NCBI GenBank assembly: GCA_002308155.1
Contig: DBVQ01000034.1
Span: 4,709 to 13,879 of the forward strand
Direction: 5' to 3'
Source: Christensenella sp. UBA1260
GTDB lineage: Bacteria > Bacillota > Clostridia > Christensenellales > CAG-917
DNA length: 9,171 nt
The position numbers and the translations under genes are program-made. The notes below the pieces were generated by a model. The model did no database searches and was not told the DNA's origin. It worked only from the letters and a program-made list of their open reading frames with translations. Position 1 is the first letter of the stretch. The number at the start of each line of letters is the position of its first letter. This document shows, piece by piece, positions 1 through 5,265 of the stretch.

Positions 1-528
1 GAGAAATACGGCAGGATAAAAAACATCGCTCACGTGGACGATTTTGAAAATGGATTTACGATTGGCGATATAAACGTTGAGCCGTTTCGCATTCCACACG
101 ACGCGGCATATCCGCTCGCATATTCGTTTGAGTGCGGCGGAGCAAGGTGCAGTGTCGCAACGGATATCGGCGTCCCGACAGTGGGCGTGCTCAAAAACAT
201 AAAGGACAGTTCGCTTGTGCTGCTTGAATCAAACCATGATATTGATATGCTCAAAAACGGCAAATATCCCTATCCTTTGAAGCAGCGTATACTCTCCAAC
301 AACGGGCATCTCTCAAACGATGCGGCGGCAAGGATAGTGCAACTTTTGAACGATGATAGAACGTCCAGAGTGAACAAGATTGTGCTTGGACATATAAGCG
401 AAAACAACAATACGGAGCAGCTTGCTTTTGACACAGTCAATGCGATGCTCAAAAAGTGTGAAAATACCGAAACGGAACTTTATCTTGCGCATCAGTATGC
501 AAGAAGTGAGGTTTTTGAGATAAAATGA
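1..528 (+). CDS. walJ: WalJ/YycJ-like metallo-beta-lactamase-fold hydrolase, C-terminal part (5' end outside window)
   Basis: The reading frame is open from base 1 to the TGA at 526-528, so 175 C-terminal residues of a protein usually about 260 long are visible. The N-terminal HxHxDH metal site lies outside the window. Visible family features (window codon numbers) are PHDAAYPLAYSF with a His at 33, the metal-site Asp in VATDIGVP (about 55), LLESNHD (about 75-81), NNGHLSNDAA with the last metal-site His at about 103, and VLGHISENNN (about 128-136). This pattern fits the YycJ/WalJ branch of the fold, a cytoplasmic metal-dependent hydrolase or nuclease linked by genetics in Firmicutes to the WalRK cell-wall two-component system and to DNA metabolism. 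rlmH lies three genes downstream, as in walJ-protease-rlmH loci of Firmicutes. The stop overlaps the next start (ATGA at 525-528). The family call is firm; the symbol is inferred from similarity plus synteny. Confidence 0.85.
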   Translation, partial: EKYGRIKNIAHVDDFENGFTIGDINVEPFRIPHDAAYPLAYSFECGGARCSVATDIGVPTVGVLKNIKDSSLVLLESNHDIDMLKNGKYPYPLKQRILSNNGHLSNDAAARIVQLLNDDRTSRVNKIVLGHISENNNTEQLAFDTVNAMLKKCENTETELYLAHQYARSEVFEIK

Positions 529-1610
529 GAAAATCAATATATGCAAACGAAGGTGCCGCAATCTTTATGATTGCACTCTGCGTCGCCAATATTTTGGCGA
601 CACTTCTTGTTGCGCTCGTGAGAGGGCTCGGCGATTTTGAAGGCATGAATATCATGTCCTGGGTGAGCTATGCGCTCATACAGATTATGTTCATTGTGTC
701 CGCGGTTGTCTATTCCGCCGTGCGCAAGCTCAACATCCCTGCGGTTACGAGGATGAACAAGGGGCTCAAACCTTTGCAGTATGTGTTGCTTCCGCTCATT
801 GCAATTGCCACAATACTCGTCTTCTTGCCGCTTGCAAACGCATGGGCATCCTTCCTTGGTGTCATACATTATCATGGAGCGGGCGTGTCTATGCCTGCAA
901 CGGACAAAGTGTGGGTGTATTTCCTTGCGCTTCTCATCATGGCGGTCATGCCTGCTTTTGGCGAGGAGATACTTATGCGTGGCTTTGTGCTCCATGGCAT
1001 GTCAACGAGGGGCGTGTGGTTTGGCATACTCATCACGTCCGCGCTGTTCAGTCTTATGCACGCCAACCCAGTGCAGACCGTGCACCAATTTGGACTCGGT
1101 GTCGTGCTTGCAATAGTCGTTGCATCCACGGGCAGCATTTGGGGCGCAGTGCTCATACACTTTTTCAACAACTTCATATCGCTCACGCTCACGACATATC
1201 TGCCGCAGGTGGACGAGTGGTATGTTGAACTTGGCTATTACAATTGGCTTGTTGGAGCGGGCAGTGTGATAGTTGGTTTCTTCCTACTTGTTGTGTTGCT
1301 CTATCTTTTCTACCGCATAGGTGCGAAAAAGGAAGAAAGATTCAGAGTTGTGTCAAACGGCGTGGAGTATGACGAGTTTGTCATATATGCGCATGACGAA
1401 GACGAAAAGAAGAGCAATTTATTTGTTGATACGATGAGTTTTGTCGGCTCGGTTTTTACAAAACGCGGCTGGCAGAACATAAGTCGTGCACTCACGCGCA
1501 CAAACGACATAGAGACGACGGGCAAGGAGCAAAATATACTTGGCGTATGGCTTGCGCTCGGCGTTTTTGCGGTGTATTGGCTCATCGCGTTCGTGCAAGG
1601 GATGATTTGA
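525..1610 (+). CDS. CPBP-family intramembrane metalloprotease, first of a tandem pair
   Basis: This 361-aa membrane protein has hydrophobic segments at about residues 11-33, 43-65, 86-110, 130-145, 163-180, 190-210, 240-265 and 338-360. The three CPBP (Abi/Rce1-type) motifs are intact. They are EExxxR at E147-E148...R152 (within GEEILMRGF), FxxxH at F175...H179 (FSLMH), and HxxxN at H212 with N215/N216 (HFFNN). These residues bind the catalytic metal and water in the family, which cleaves peptides inside the membrane. Family members include CAAX-prenyl proteases, bacteriocin self-immunity proteins and a regulator of quorum or stress signalling. No substrate can be read from the sequence. A charged cytoplasmic-type stretch (about 266-300) and a final membrane segment lie beyond the CPBP core. 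ATG 525 overlaps the walJ stop, with only a weak GAGA upstream, so coupled translation is likely. Expression would come from the upstream operon promoter, outside the window. Confidence 0.9.
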   Translation: MRKSIYANEGAAIFMIALCVANILATLLVALVRGLGDFEGMNIMSWVSYALIQIMFIVSAVVYSAVRKLNIPAVTRMNKGLKPLQYVLLPLIAIATILVFLPLANAWASFLGVIHYHGAGVSMPATDKVWVYFLALLIMAVMPAFGEEILMRGFVLHGMSTRGVWFGILITSALFSLMHANPVQTVHQFGLGVVLAIVVASTGSIWGAVLIHFFNNFISLTLTTYLPQVDEWYVELGYYNWLVGAGSVIVGFFLLVVLLYLFYRIGAKKEERFRVVSNGVEYDEFVIYAHDEDEKKSNLFVDTMSFVGSVFTKRGWQNISRALTRTNDIETTGKEQNILGVWLALGVFAVYWLIAFVQGMI

Positions 1611-1611
1611 T

Positions 1612-2778
1612 ATGACAAGCAAGCGTTTCAAAGTCAGCTTAATATACTTTGTCGTTGTGATACTAACGCTGCTTTTCAGGGTGGCGTCTGCGCTTGATAT
1701 ATATTCCTTGCTCGGCGTGCAAGATGACGATGCGTTTTGGAGTTGCATTGTGCAGATTGTGATCTTTGGCGTAGTGCCGTTTGTGATGTATCTCTTTATG
1801 GTTGCGGCGAGAGTTGACAAGTTTTTGCCGTATTTCCCGTACAAAGAGAAGAAAGAGGAAGGAAAAAAGGCAGATGAAATTGAAGTCGTGTTTGACGATG
1901 CGGCTCTTGCTCCTCAGCCTGAAACAAGCGGGATTGCTGTTGACGAAAACGTTGCCGAGCCTCAGCCGGAGTCGATAGAGGCAGAAGGCGAGCCCGAATC
2001 AAAGAAGAAAAAAGCATCAAAGATGCTTAAAGGTCTGTTTGCAGACTTCGGCTTCAAAAAAGTATCCTTGAAGAGCGCGCTCTGCACGATTGTGCTTGCA
2101 ATATGCATGACAATCCTCGGCACGGCGGTGTCTGTTGTTTGGCAGACCGTGTTGTCGCTCTTTGGCTACACGCGCGTGCCATCAAGGACAGACTACAATT
2201 CACTGGGAGTTCTGTTCAAAGAGCTGGTGCTCGTGGCTGTTTTGCCGGGATTTTTTGAAGAGTTTTCGCACAGGGGGCTCATAAGTGCCGGCTACAAGCA
2301 GACGGGCTGGAAGTTTGTGGTTTTGTCCGCAACGCTCTTTGCGCTCATGCACCAAAACATCGTGCAGACGGGCTATACGTTTGTGGACGGACTTGCCATG
2401 GCACTCGTCATGTACTATACGGGCTCAATCTGGCCGTCTATGTTTATGCACTTCTTCAACAACGCATGGTCAGTGTTCCTCGGCTACGTAGGGCAAAACG
2501 GAGGCGTGTTTGCCTTCATCAACGTCATAGACAACTGGCTCTTCTCAACGGTTTTGGGATTGCTTGTATGCTTGTTGGTTGTATTTTTGGCGATAGGGCT
2601 CACCGTGCTTATGTTTGTCGTGCTCCGCAAAGAGGCAGTGAAGAATGGGCGCATAGACGAAAAACCGTTTGCCAAAACCAAAACTATGCCAATCGCACTT
2701 GAAGCCGTCAACTGGCTCACTGTCATTGTTGGCGTTGCCGCAACGACATTCTCGCTTGTTTGGGGGATTATGCGATGA
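1612..2778 (+). CDS. CPBP-family intramembrane metalloprotease, second of a tandem pair, with a charged cytoplasmic insert
   Basis: This 388-aa paralogue of the preceding gene starts one base after its stop, with AAGGG about 10 nt upstream of ATG 1612. Its catalytic motifs are complete: E216-E217...R221 (FEEFSHRG), F243...H247 (FALMH), and H280 with N283/N284 (HFFNN). The block after the second motif (NIVQTGYTFVDG, then YYTGSIW) closely parallels NPVQTVHQFGLG and ASTGSIW in the first copy, which supports an old tandem duplication. It differs in layout. Two N-terminal membrane segments (about 9-28 and 43-66) are followed by a hydrophilic stretch (about 70-150) rich in Glu, Lys and Pro-Glu, with PQPE twice and a KKKK run at 131-134, before the CPBP core. 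Two further membrane segments follow near 302-338 and 366-385. The TGA overlaps the rlmH ATG. The fold is secure; substrate and role are unknown. Confidence 0.9.
   Translation: MTSKRFKVSLIYFVVVILTLLFRVASALDIYSLLGVQDDDAFWSCIVQIVIFGVVPFVMYLFMVAARVDKFLPYFPYKEKKEEGKKADEIEVVFDDAALAPQPETSGIAVDENVAEPQPESIEAEGEPESKKKKASKMLKGLFADFGFKKVSLKSALCTIVLAICMTILGTAVSVVWQTVLSLFGYTRVPSRTDYNSLGVLFKELVLVAVLPGFFEEFSHRGLISAGYKQTGWKFVVLSATLFALMHQNIVQTGYTFVDGLAMALVMYYTGSIWPSMFMHFFNNAWSVFLGYVGQNGGVFAFINVIDNWLFSTVLGLLVCLLVVFLAIGLTVLMFVVLRKEAVKNGRIDEKPFAKTKTMPIALEAVNWLTVIVGVAATTFSLVWGIMR
2762..2767 (+). promoter_or_regulatory. Ribosome binding site for rlmH
   Basis: GGGGGA lies 7 nt upstream of ATG 2775, inside the last codons of the preceding protease gene. 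It supports ATG 2775 as the rlmH start rather than an upstream in-frame TTG at 2760, which would add five residues not found in the family. Confidence 0.5.
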
Positions 2779-3233
2779 AAGTGAACGTCATTGCCATCGG
2801 CAAAATAAAAGAGAAATACGTGGCGGACGCCATTGCGGAGTATGCAAAGAGGCTGTCAAGATATGCGGACTTCAAAGTGATTGAACTCCCCGACGCTCCG
2901 CCATCAAAAACCGCGGACGAGCAGAGGAAGATTGAGAGCGACTCTCTCCTTGCCAAAGCCAAAGGCTTTGTCATAGCCCTTGACCCGCGCGGGAAGGAAC
3001 TTTCAAGCGAGGAGTTTGCAAGCCTCATAGACACAAAATGCACGGAAGGACAGAGCGAGTTTTCCTTCCTCATTGGCGGAAGCCACGGGCATACTGACGA
3101 ACTGCGCTCAAAAGCAGATTTTGTTCTGTCATTTGGCAAACCGACTTTTCCACACCAACTTTTCCGCGTGATGGTTTGCGAACAGATATACAGAGCGATG
3201 ACAATAATTGCCGGAACTCCTTATCATAAGTAA
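2775..3233 (+). CDS. rlmH: 23S rRNA (pseudouridine-1915-N3)-methyltransferase RlmH
   Basis: This 152-aa protein is close to the usual 155-159 residues. RlmH is a small SPOUT-class enzyme that uses S-adenosylmethionine to methylate N3 of pseudouridine 1915 in helix 69 of 23S rRNA in assembled ribosomes. Its start MKVNVIAIGKIKEKY is typical. ALDPRGKELSSEEFA (about 68-82), the SAM-binding glycine loop FLIGGSHG (about 98-105) and the C-terminal knot region GKPTFPHQLFRVMV...EQIYRAMTIIAGTPYHK (about 121-152) are all present. The loop has His at 104, and again at 106, where homologues commonly have Asn, Asp or Glu. The protein ends exactly at the family's YHK terminus. Its ATG overlaps the TGA of the upstream protease gene, and tadA follows after one base. 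Linkage to walJ upstream is a known Firmicutes arrangement. Confidence 0.96.
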   Translation: MKVNVIAIGKIKEKYVADAIAEYAKRLSRYADFKVIELPDAPPSKTADEQRKIESDSLLAKAKGFVIALDPRGKELSSEEFASLIDTKCTEGQSEFSFLIGGSHGHTDELRSKADFVLSFGKPTFPHQLFRVMVCEQIYRAMTIIAGTPYHK

Positions 3234-3234
3234 T

Positions 3235-3693
3235 ATGAACACAGAGTATAACAACAATTTTATGCAACTTGCAATAGACCTTGCAAAGCAATCCGCGGCG
3301 GCGGACGAAGTGCCTGTTGGCGCAGTTGTTGTCAAATGTGGCAAGGTCATCGCAACGAGCGAAAATATGAAGGAAAGGGCAAACGACGCTACGCGTCACG
3401 CCGAAATGGTCGCGCTCTCTCGCGCGGCGGAAGCCGAGGGCAACTGGTGGCTTGAAGACTGCGACGTCTACGTCACGCTTGAGCCTTGCCCGATGTGCGC
3501 AGGCGCAATGATAAACTCCCGCATCCGCGCGCTCTATTTTGGCGCATACGATGAAAAGACAGGTGCTGCCGGCAGCAAAGTCAACCTCTTTGAACAAGGG
3601 CTGTTCAACCACGACATAGTCGTATCTGGCGGTCATCGCGCTGACGAATGTGCCGCACTTCTTTCCGCGTTTTTCAAAGGCAAAAGAAAGTGA
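3235..3693 (+). CDS. tadA: tRNA-specific adenosine deaminase TadA
   Basis: TadA is a zinc enzyme that converts adenosine 34 to inosine in the anticodon of tRNA-Arg(ACG), needed to read CGC and CGA codons. At 152 aa it has the usual length. The cytidine/deoxycytidylate deaminase zinc site is complete: H55-A-E57, with Glu57 as the proton shuttle, and P84-C85-P86-M87-C88 in TLEPCPMCAGAM. The N-terminal helix (FMQLAIDLAKQS), VPVGAVVV, and GAAGSKVNLF ahead of the C-terminal helix also fit. ATG 3235 is chosen because it gives the normal length. An in-frame TTG at 3208 would extend into rlmH. No good Shine-Dalgarno precedes it, and the rlmH stop is one base upstream, so reinitiation is likely. It is the last gene before a terminator. 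Confidence 0.96.
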   Translation: MNTEYNNNFMQLAIDLAKQSAAADEVPVGAVVVKCGKVIATSENMKERANDATRHAEMVALSRAAEAEGNWWLEDCDVYVTLEPCPMCAGAMINSRIRALYFGAYDEKTGAAGSKVNLFEQGLFNHDIVVSGGHRADECAALLSAFFKGKRK

Positions 3694-3696
3694 TTA

Positions 3697-3715
3697 TTAT
3701 TCTTTTCAAGAATAA
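3697..3715 (+). other. AT-rich hairpin just upstream of the tadA terminator
   Basis: TTATTCTT (3697-3704) and AAGAATAA (3708-3715) form a perfect 8-bp stem with a 3-nt loop, starting four bases after the tadA stop. The main terminator hairpin follows three bases later. It may protect the mRNA 3' end or act as part of a compound terminator. The symmetry is seen directly; the role is inferred. Confidence 0.45.
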
Positions 3716-3718
3716 ACT

Positions 3719-3740
3719 GCACCCAATGGGTGCTTTTTTT
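3719..3740 (+). terminator. Rho-independent terminator after tadA
   Basis: GCACCC (3719-3724) and GGGTGC (3728-3733) form a perfect GC-rich stem with loop AAT, followed at once by seven T (3734-3740). It lies 25 nt after the tadA stop and would end the walJ-CPBP-CPBP-rlmH-tadA transcript. No comparable T-tract is present for the opposite strand, so it looks one-directional. Confidence 0.88.
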
Positions 3741-3786
3741 ATGCGCGGAAAAGAAAAATACAAAATCGGATGAAATCCGTGGCATA

Positions 3787-3823
3787 AAAGTTTGAAAATC
3801 GCGGAATGGCGGGTGTAAACTTT
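3787..3823 (+). other. Inverted repeat in the leader region of the small membrane-protein gene
   Basis: AAAGTTT (3787-3793) and AAACTTT (3817-3823) are perfect complements 23 nt apart. They enclose a smaller CGC/GCG hairpin (3800-3802 with 3809-3811). A separate CGGAT-GAA-ATCCG hairpin lies at 3767-3779. The arms overlap the candidate promoter elements, so this could be an operator or chance symmetry. I see no match to a known riboswitch or to signal recognition particle RNA. Confidence 0.3.
3792..3819 (+). promoter_or_regulatory. Candidate sigma-A-type promoter for the 70-aa membrane protein gene
   Basis: TTGAAA at 3792-3797 matches 5 of 6 bases of the -35 consensus. TGTAAA at 3814-3819 matches 4 of 6 bases of the -10 consensus, with a 16-bp spacer. 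Transcription would start near 3826 and give a leader of about 60 nt before ATG 3886. A promoter is expected here because a strong terminator lies just upstream. It is predicted by eye only. Confidence 0.35.
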
Positions 3824-3873
3824 GGGTGTCACAGAGGCAAGGAATAGGGTCTTCGAGGTCAAAATAAAAACCG

Positions 3874-3880
3874 AAGGAGG
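3874..3880 (+). promoter_or_regulatory. Strong Shine-Dalgarno for the 70-aa membrane protein gene
   Basis: AAGGAGG lies 5 nt upstream of ATG 3886. It is the best ribosome binding site in the window and the main reason to accept the small ORF as a real gene. CTTC at 3851-3854 can pair with GAAG at 3873-3876, and GGT (3857-3859) with ACC (3870-3872), which could partly mask the site. Confidence 0.75.
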
Positions 3881-3885
3881 CTCTT

Positions 3886-4098
3886 ATGGACAAGAAAACG
3901 AAAAAACTCATTGTGGTCATCATAGTGGCGGTCATCTCGATTGTTTGCGCCGTGCTTGGCGTATCGCTTGGGGTGCCGCTTGAAGTTCTCATCCCAATCG
4001 GCACGGAAATCGTGGAAGAACTCTCCCAAGACGACGTTGCCGAACAGGAAGTCGAGTCTTTCTCCCGTGATTTGCAGCCCTTTTATGCCACAATCTAA
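3886..4098 (+). CDS. Small single-pass membrane protein of unknown function (70 aa)
   Basis: I do not recognise this protein. It starts MDKKTKK, followed by a long hydrophobic segment (about residues 8-39, rich in Val, Ile and Leu) and an acidic tail (about 41-58: EIVEELSQDDVAEQEVES). It ends with an aromatic patch, FYATI. The positive N-terminus predicts an N-in, C-out topology with the acidic tail outside. A Cys at 21 lies within the membrane segment but lacks a lipobox. Support for a real gene comes from the strong Shine-Dalgarno, a plausible promoter and flanking terminators at 3719-3740 and 4146-4171, which make a self-contained unit. It may be an uncleaved signal anchor or a small membrane regulator; nothing in the sequence decides this. 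No coding similarity to either protease neighbour is apparent. Confidence 0.7.
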   Translation: MDKKTKKLIVVIIVAVISIVCAVLGVSLGVPLEVLIPIGTEIVEELSQDDVAEQEVESFSRDLQPFYATI

Positions 4099-4102
4099 AT
4101 CT

Positions 4103-4133
4103 CCCTCCACCCCTCAACGTCGCAACCCTCCAC
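4103..4133 (+). repeat. C-rich 3' region with an 8-bp direct repeat (CCCTCCAC)
   Basis: CCCTCCAC occurs at 4103-4110 and 4126-4133, 23 bp apart, in a pyrimidine-rich, G-poor stretch (4099-4140) between the small ORF stop and its terminator. Each copy contains CCTCC, which can pair with the GGAGG of the same transcript's Shine-Dalgarno. Chance is quite possible at this length. Confidence 0.4.
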
Positions 4134-4145
4134 GCGCTCTGTGAT

Positions 4146-4171
4146 AGCGAGGCAATTTTGCCTCGCTTTTT
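4146..4171 (+). terminator. Rho-independent terminator after the small membrane protein gene
   Basis: AGCGAGGCAA (4146-4155) and TTGCCTCGCT (4158-4167) are perfect complements. They give a stem of about 9 bp with a 4-nt loop, followed by a T-tract ending at 4171. It ends 16 bases before the glmU-like ATG, so the next gene needs readthrough or a promoter overlapping this hairpin. Confidence 0.9.
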
Positions 4172-4187
4172 GCATATTATTTGAGGT

Positions 4188-5201
4188 ATGGAAAGATTGA
4201 AGATATATTTTGTTTCGTCGCCTTGGCAGGACGAGGCGATTCTTGGCAGAAGAGTTGAAGAGTATGAGGCGCGTGCGCTTGCTGATTTTGATTGCAAGAG
4301 GGTTGAAAGCATAAAGGAGATAAGTTTTGAAGACGGAGTATACAGCGTTGTTTTGCCTCTTGCATGCCCGCTTATAGAAAGAGACGACGTTCTCCGGATT
4401 GTCAAATCCATGCGACTCAAAGGCTTGAAAGAGCTCAGATTTTGCGATTCATCCGCATATATTCGGCTCGGCAAGGCGGAAAAGGGCGGGATTTTTGTCA
4501 ACAATTCGGCTTTTTTTGAGATAAGTGATGCAAAATCTTTTTGTTTGGTATATAATATCCTCAAAGACAGAATTGTCTCTCGCCATTTGATGCGCGGAGT
4601 GAGGATTGTGGACAAGGCTTCCACCTTCATCGACGACACTGCTCAAATTGGGGAGGACGCAATAATTCTGCCGTTTTGCCGTATAGAAGGCTCGACAAGA
4701 ATAGAGCGTGGGGCAGTCGTGGCGGCGTCGCTCGTGCGGGACAGTGTTGTGCGCGCGGGCGCGTACATTGAATATTCGCACGTTGTTGACTCCGTTATAG
4801 GCGAAGGCGCAACAGTTGGTCCGTTTGCAAGGCTGAGAGGCGCGACAATCGGCAAGGGATGCAGGATTGGCGACTTTGTTGAAGTCAAAGCGTCAACAAT
4901 AGGGGATGGCACCAAGTCCGCGCACCTGACTTACATCGGCGATGCCACCGTTGGGGAGCGTACAAACATTGGGTGCGGCACGGTGTTTTGCAACTATGAC
5001 GGTCAAACAAAGCACAAGACGCAAGTCGGCAACGACTGTTTTTTAGGGGCAAACGTCAATCTTGTGGCACCCCTGCACATCGGCAACGACTGCTTTGTTG
5101 CGGCAGGCACGACACTCTCACAAGACCTCGCAGACAGCACTTATGCGATTGGACGTGTAATCGCAAAAACGGCACTTAACAAGCGCAAAAACAGCAGATA
5201 A
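4188..5201 (+). CDS. glmU: GlmU-type protein: intact glucosamine-1-phosphate acetyltransferase domain, reduced N-terminal uridylyltransferase-like domain
   Basis: The C-terminal half (about residues 145-337) is a left-handed beta-helix of hexapeptide repeats matching the GlmU acetyltransferase, which makes GlcNAc-1-phosphate from acetyl-CoA for peptidoglycan precursors. Key positions are kept: R215/R217 in FARLR, K234 in VEVK, H246 (catalytic-base position) and Y249 in HLTYIGDA, N260, CNYDG at 268-272, K275/K277 and R323. A linker (about 128-152: RI...HLMRGVRIVD...TFIDD) also matches GlmU. The N-terminal domain is only about 125 residues, against about 229 in E. coli GlmU, and has no LAAGxGTRM loop. 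At the usual GDxPL metal site it reads PLACPLI, with Ala59 where Asp is expected. The whole protein is 337 aa; GlmU is usually about 450. GAGG (4183-4186) is too close to ATG 4188; an alternative start is TTG 4197. pth and mfd downstream support orthology. The UTP-dependent step is probably not done by this protein. Confidence 0.85.
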   Translation: MERLKIYFVSSPWQDEAILGRRVEEYEARALADFDCKRVESIKEISFEDGVYSVVLPLACPLIERDDVLRIVKSMRLKGLKELRFCDSSAYIRLGKAEKGGIFVNNSAFFEISDAKSFCLVYNILKDRIVSRHLMRGVRIVDKASTFIDDTAQIGEDAIILPFCRIEGSTRIERGAVVAASLVRDSVVRAGAYIEYSHVVDSVIGEGATVGPFARLRGATIGKGCRIGDFVEVKASTIGDGTKSAHLTYIGDATVGERTNIGCGTVFCNYDGQTKHKTQVGNDCFLGANVNLVAPLHIGNDCFVAAGTTLSQDLADSTYAIGRVIAKTALNKRKNSR

Positions 5202-5239
5202 ACATTTGCTTTTGCAAAAACAAACAATTCAAAAGAAAC

Positions 5240-5251
5240 CTGCTTCGGCAG
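5240..5251 (+). other. Small cUUCGg hairpin before pth
   Basis: CTGC (5240-5243), TTCG, GCAG (5248-5251) form a 4-bp stem closed by the very stable C(UUCG)G tetraloop in RNA, directly before the pth ribosome binding site. It may shape access to the site or stabilise the processed mRNA. Its short stem makes the role uncertain. Confidence 0.35.
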
Positions 5252-5252
5252 A

Positions 5253-5258
5253 AAAGGA
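5253..5258 (+). promoter_or_regulatory. Ribosome binding site that sets the pth start
   Basis: AAAGGA lies 7 nt upstream of ATG 5266 and favours this start. An in-frame TTG at 5206 would add 20 residues (ending in EKDDT) before the conserved MLLIVGLGNPG, with no matching family sequence. Confidence 0.65.
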
Positions 5259-5265
5259 CGATACT

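Noticed and set aside
525..2778. Bacteriocin or self-immunity cluster suggested by CPBP (Abi) proteins
   Set aside because: No small double-glycine leader peptide, transporter or modifying enzyme is nearby. The neighbours are core housekeeping genes.
1..2820. Shared 10-mer GAGAAATACG at 1 and 2811
   Set aside because: Both are in-frame Glu-Lys-Tyr codons in unrelated genes. This is chance rather than a repeat element.
3070..3636. 188-codon reading frame on the - strand over rlmH and tadA
   Set aside because: It overlaps two well-identified genes, has no ribosome site that I can see and shows no recognisable domain. It is a shadow frame.
3741..3885. Signal recognition particle RNA or tRNA gene after tadA, as in some Firmicutes
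   Set aside because: The conserved SRP RNA apical-loop sequence is absent, and the GTCTTCGAGG patch lacks a tRNA T-arm or acceptor stem. Only short hairpins are seen.
3943..3951. Lipoprotein signal at Cys21 of the small membrane protein
   Set aside because: The residues before the Cys (S-I-V) do not form a lipobox, since Gly, Ala or Ser is required just before the Cys.
3941..4144. Alternative + strand frame overlapping the 70-aa gene
   Set aside because: Basic, low-quality product with no ribosome site. The 3886 frame has a strong one and a sensible membrane segment.
3989..4639. 216-codon reading frame on the - strand over the small gene and glmU start
   Set aside because: It crosses a terminator hairpin and the glmU N-terminus, and the product is Ser/Arg-rich without family features. 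The plus-strand genes explain the region.
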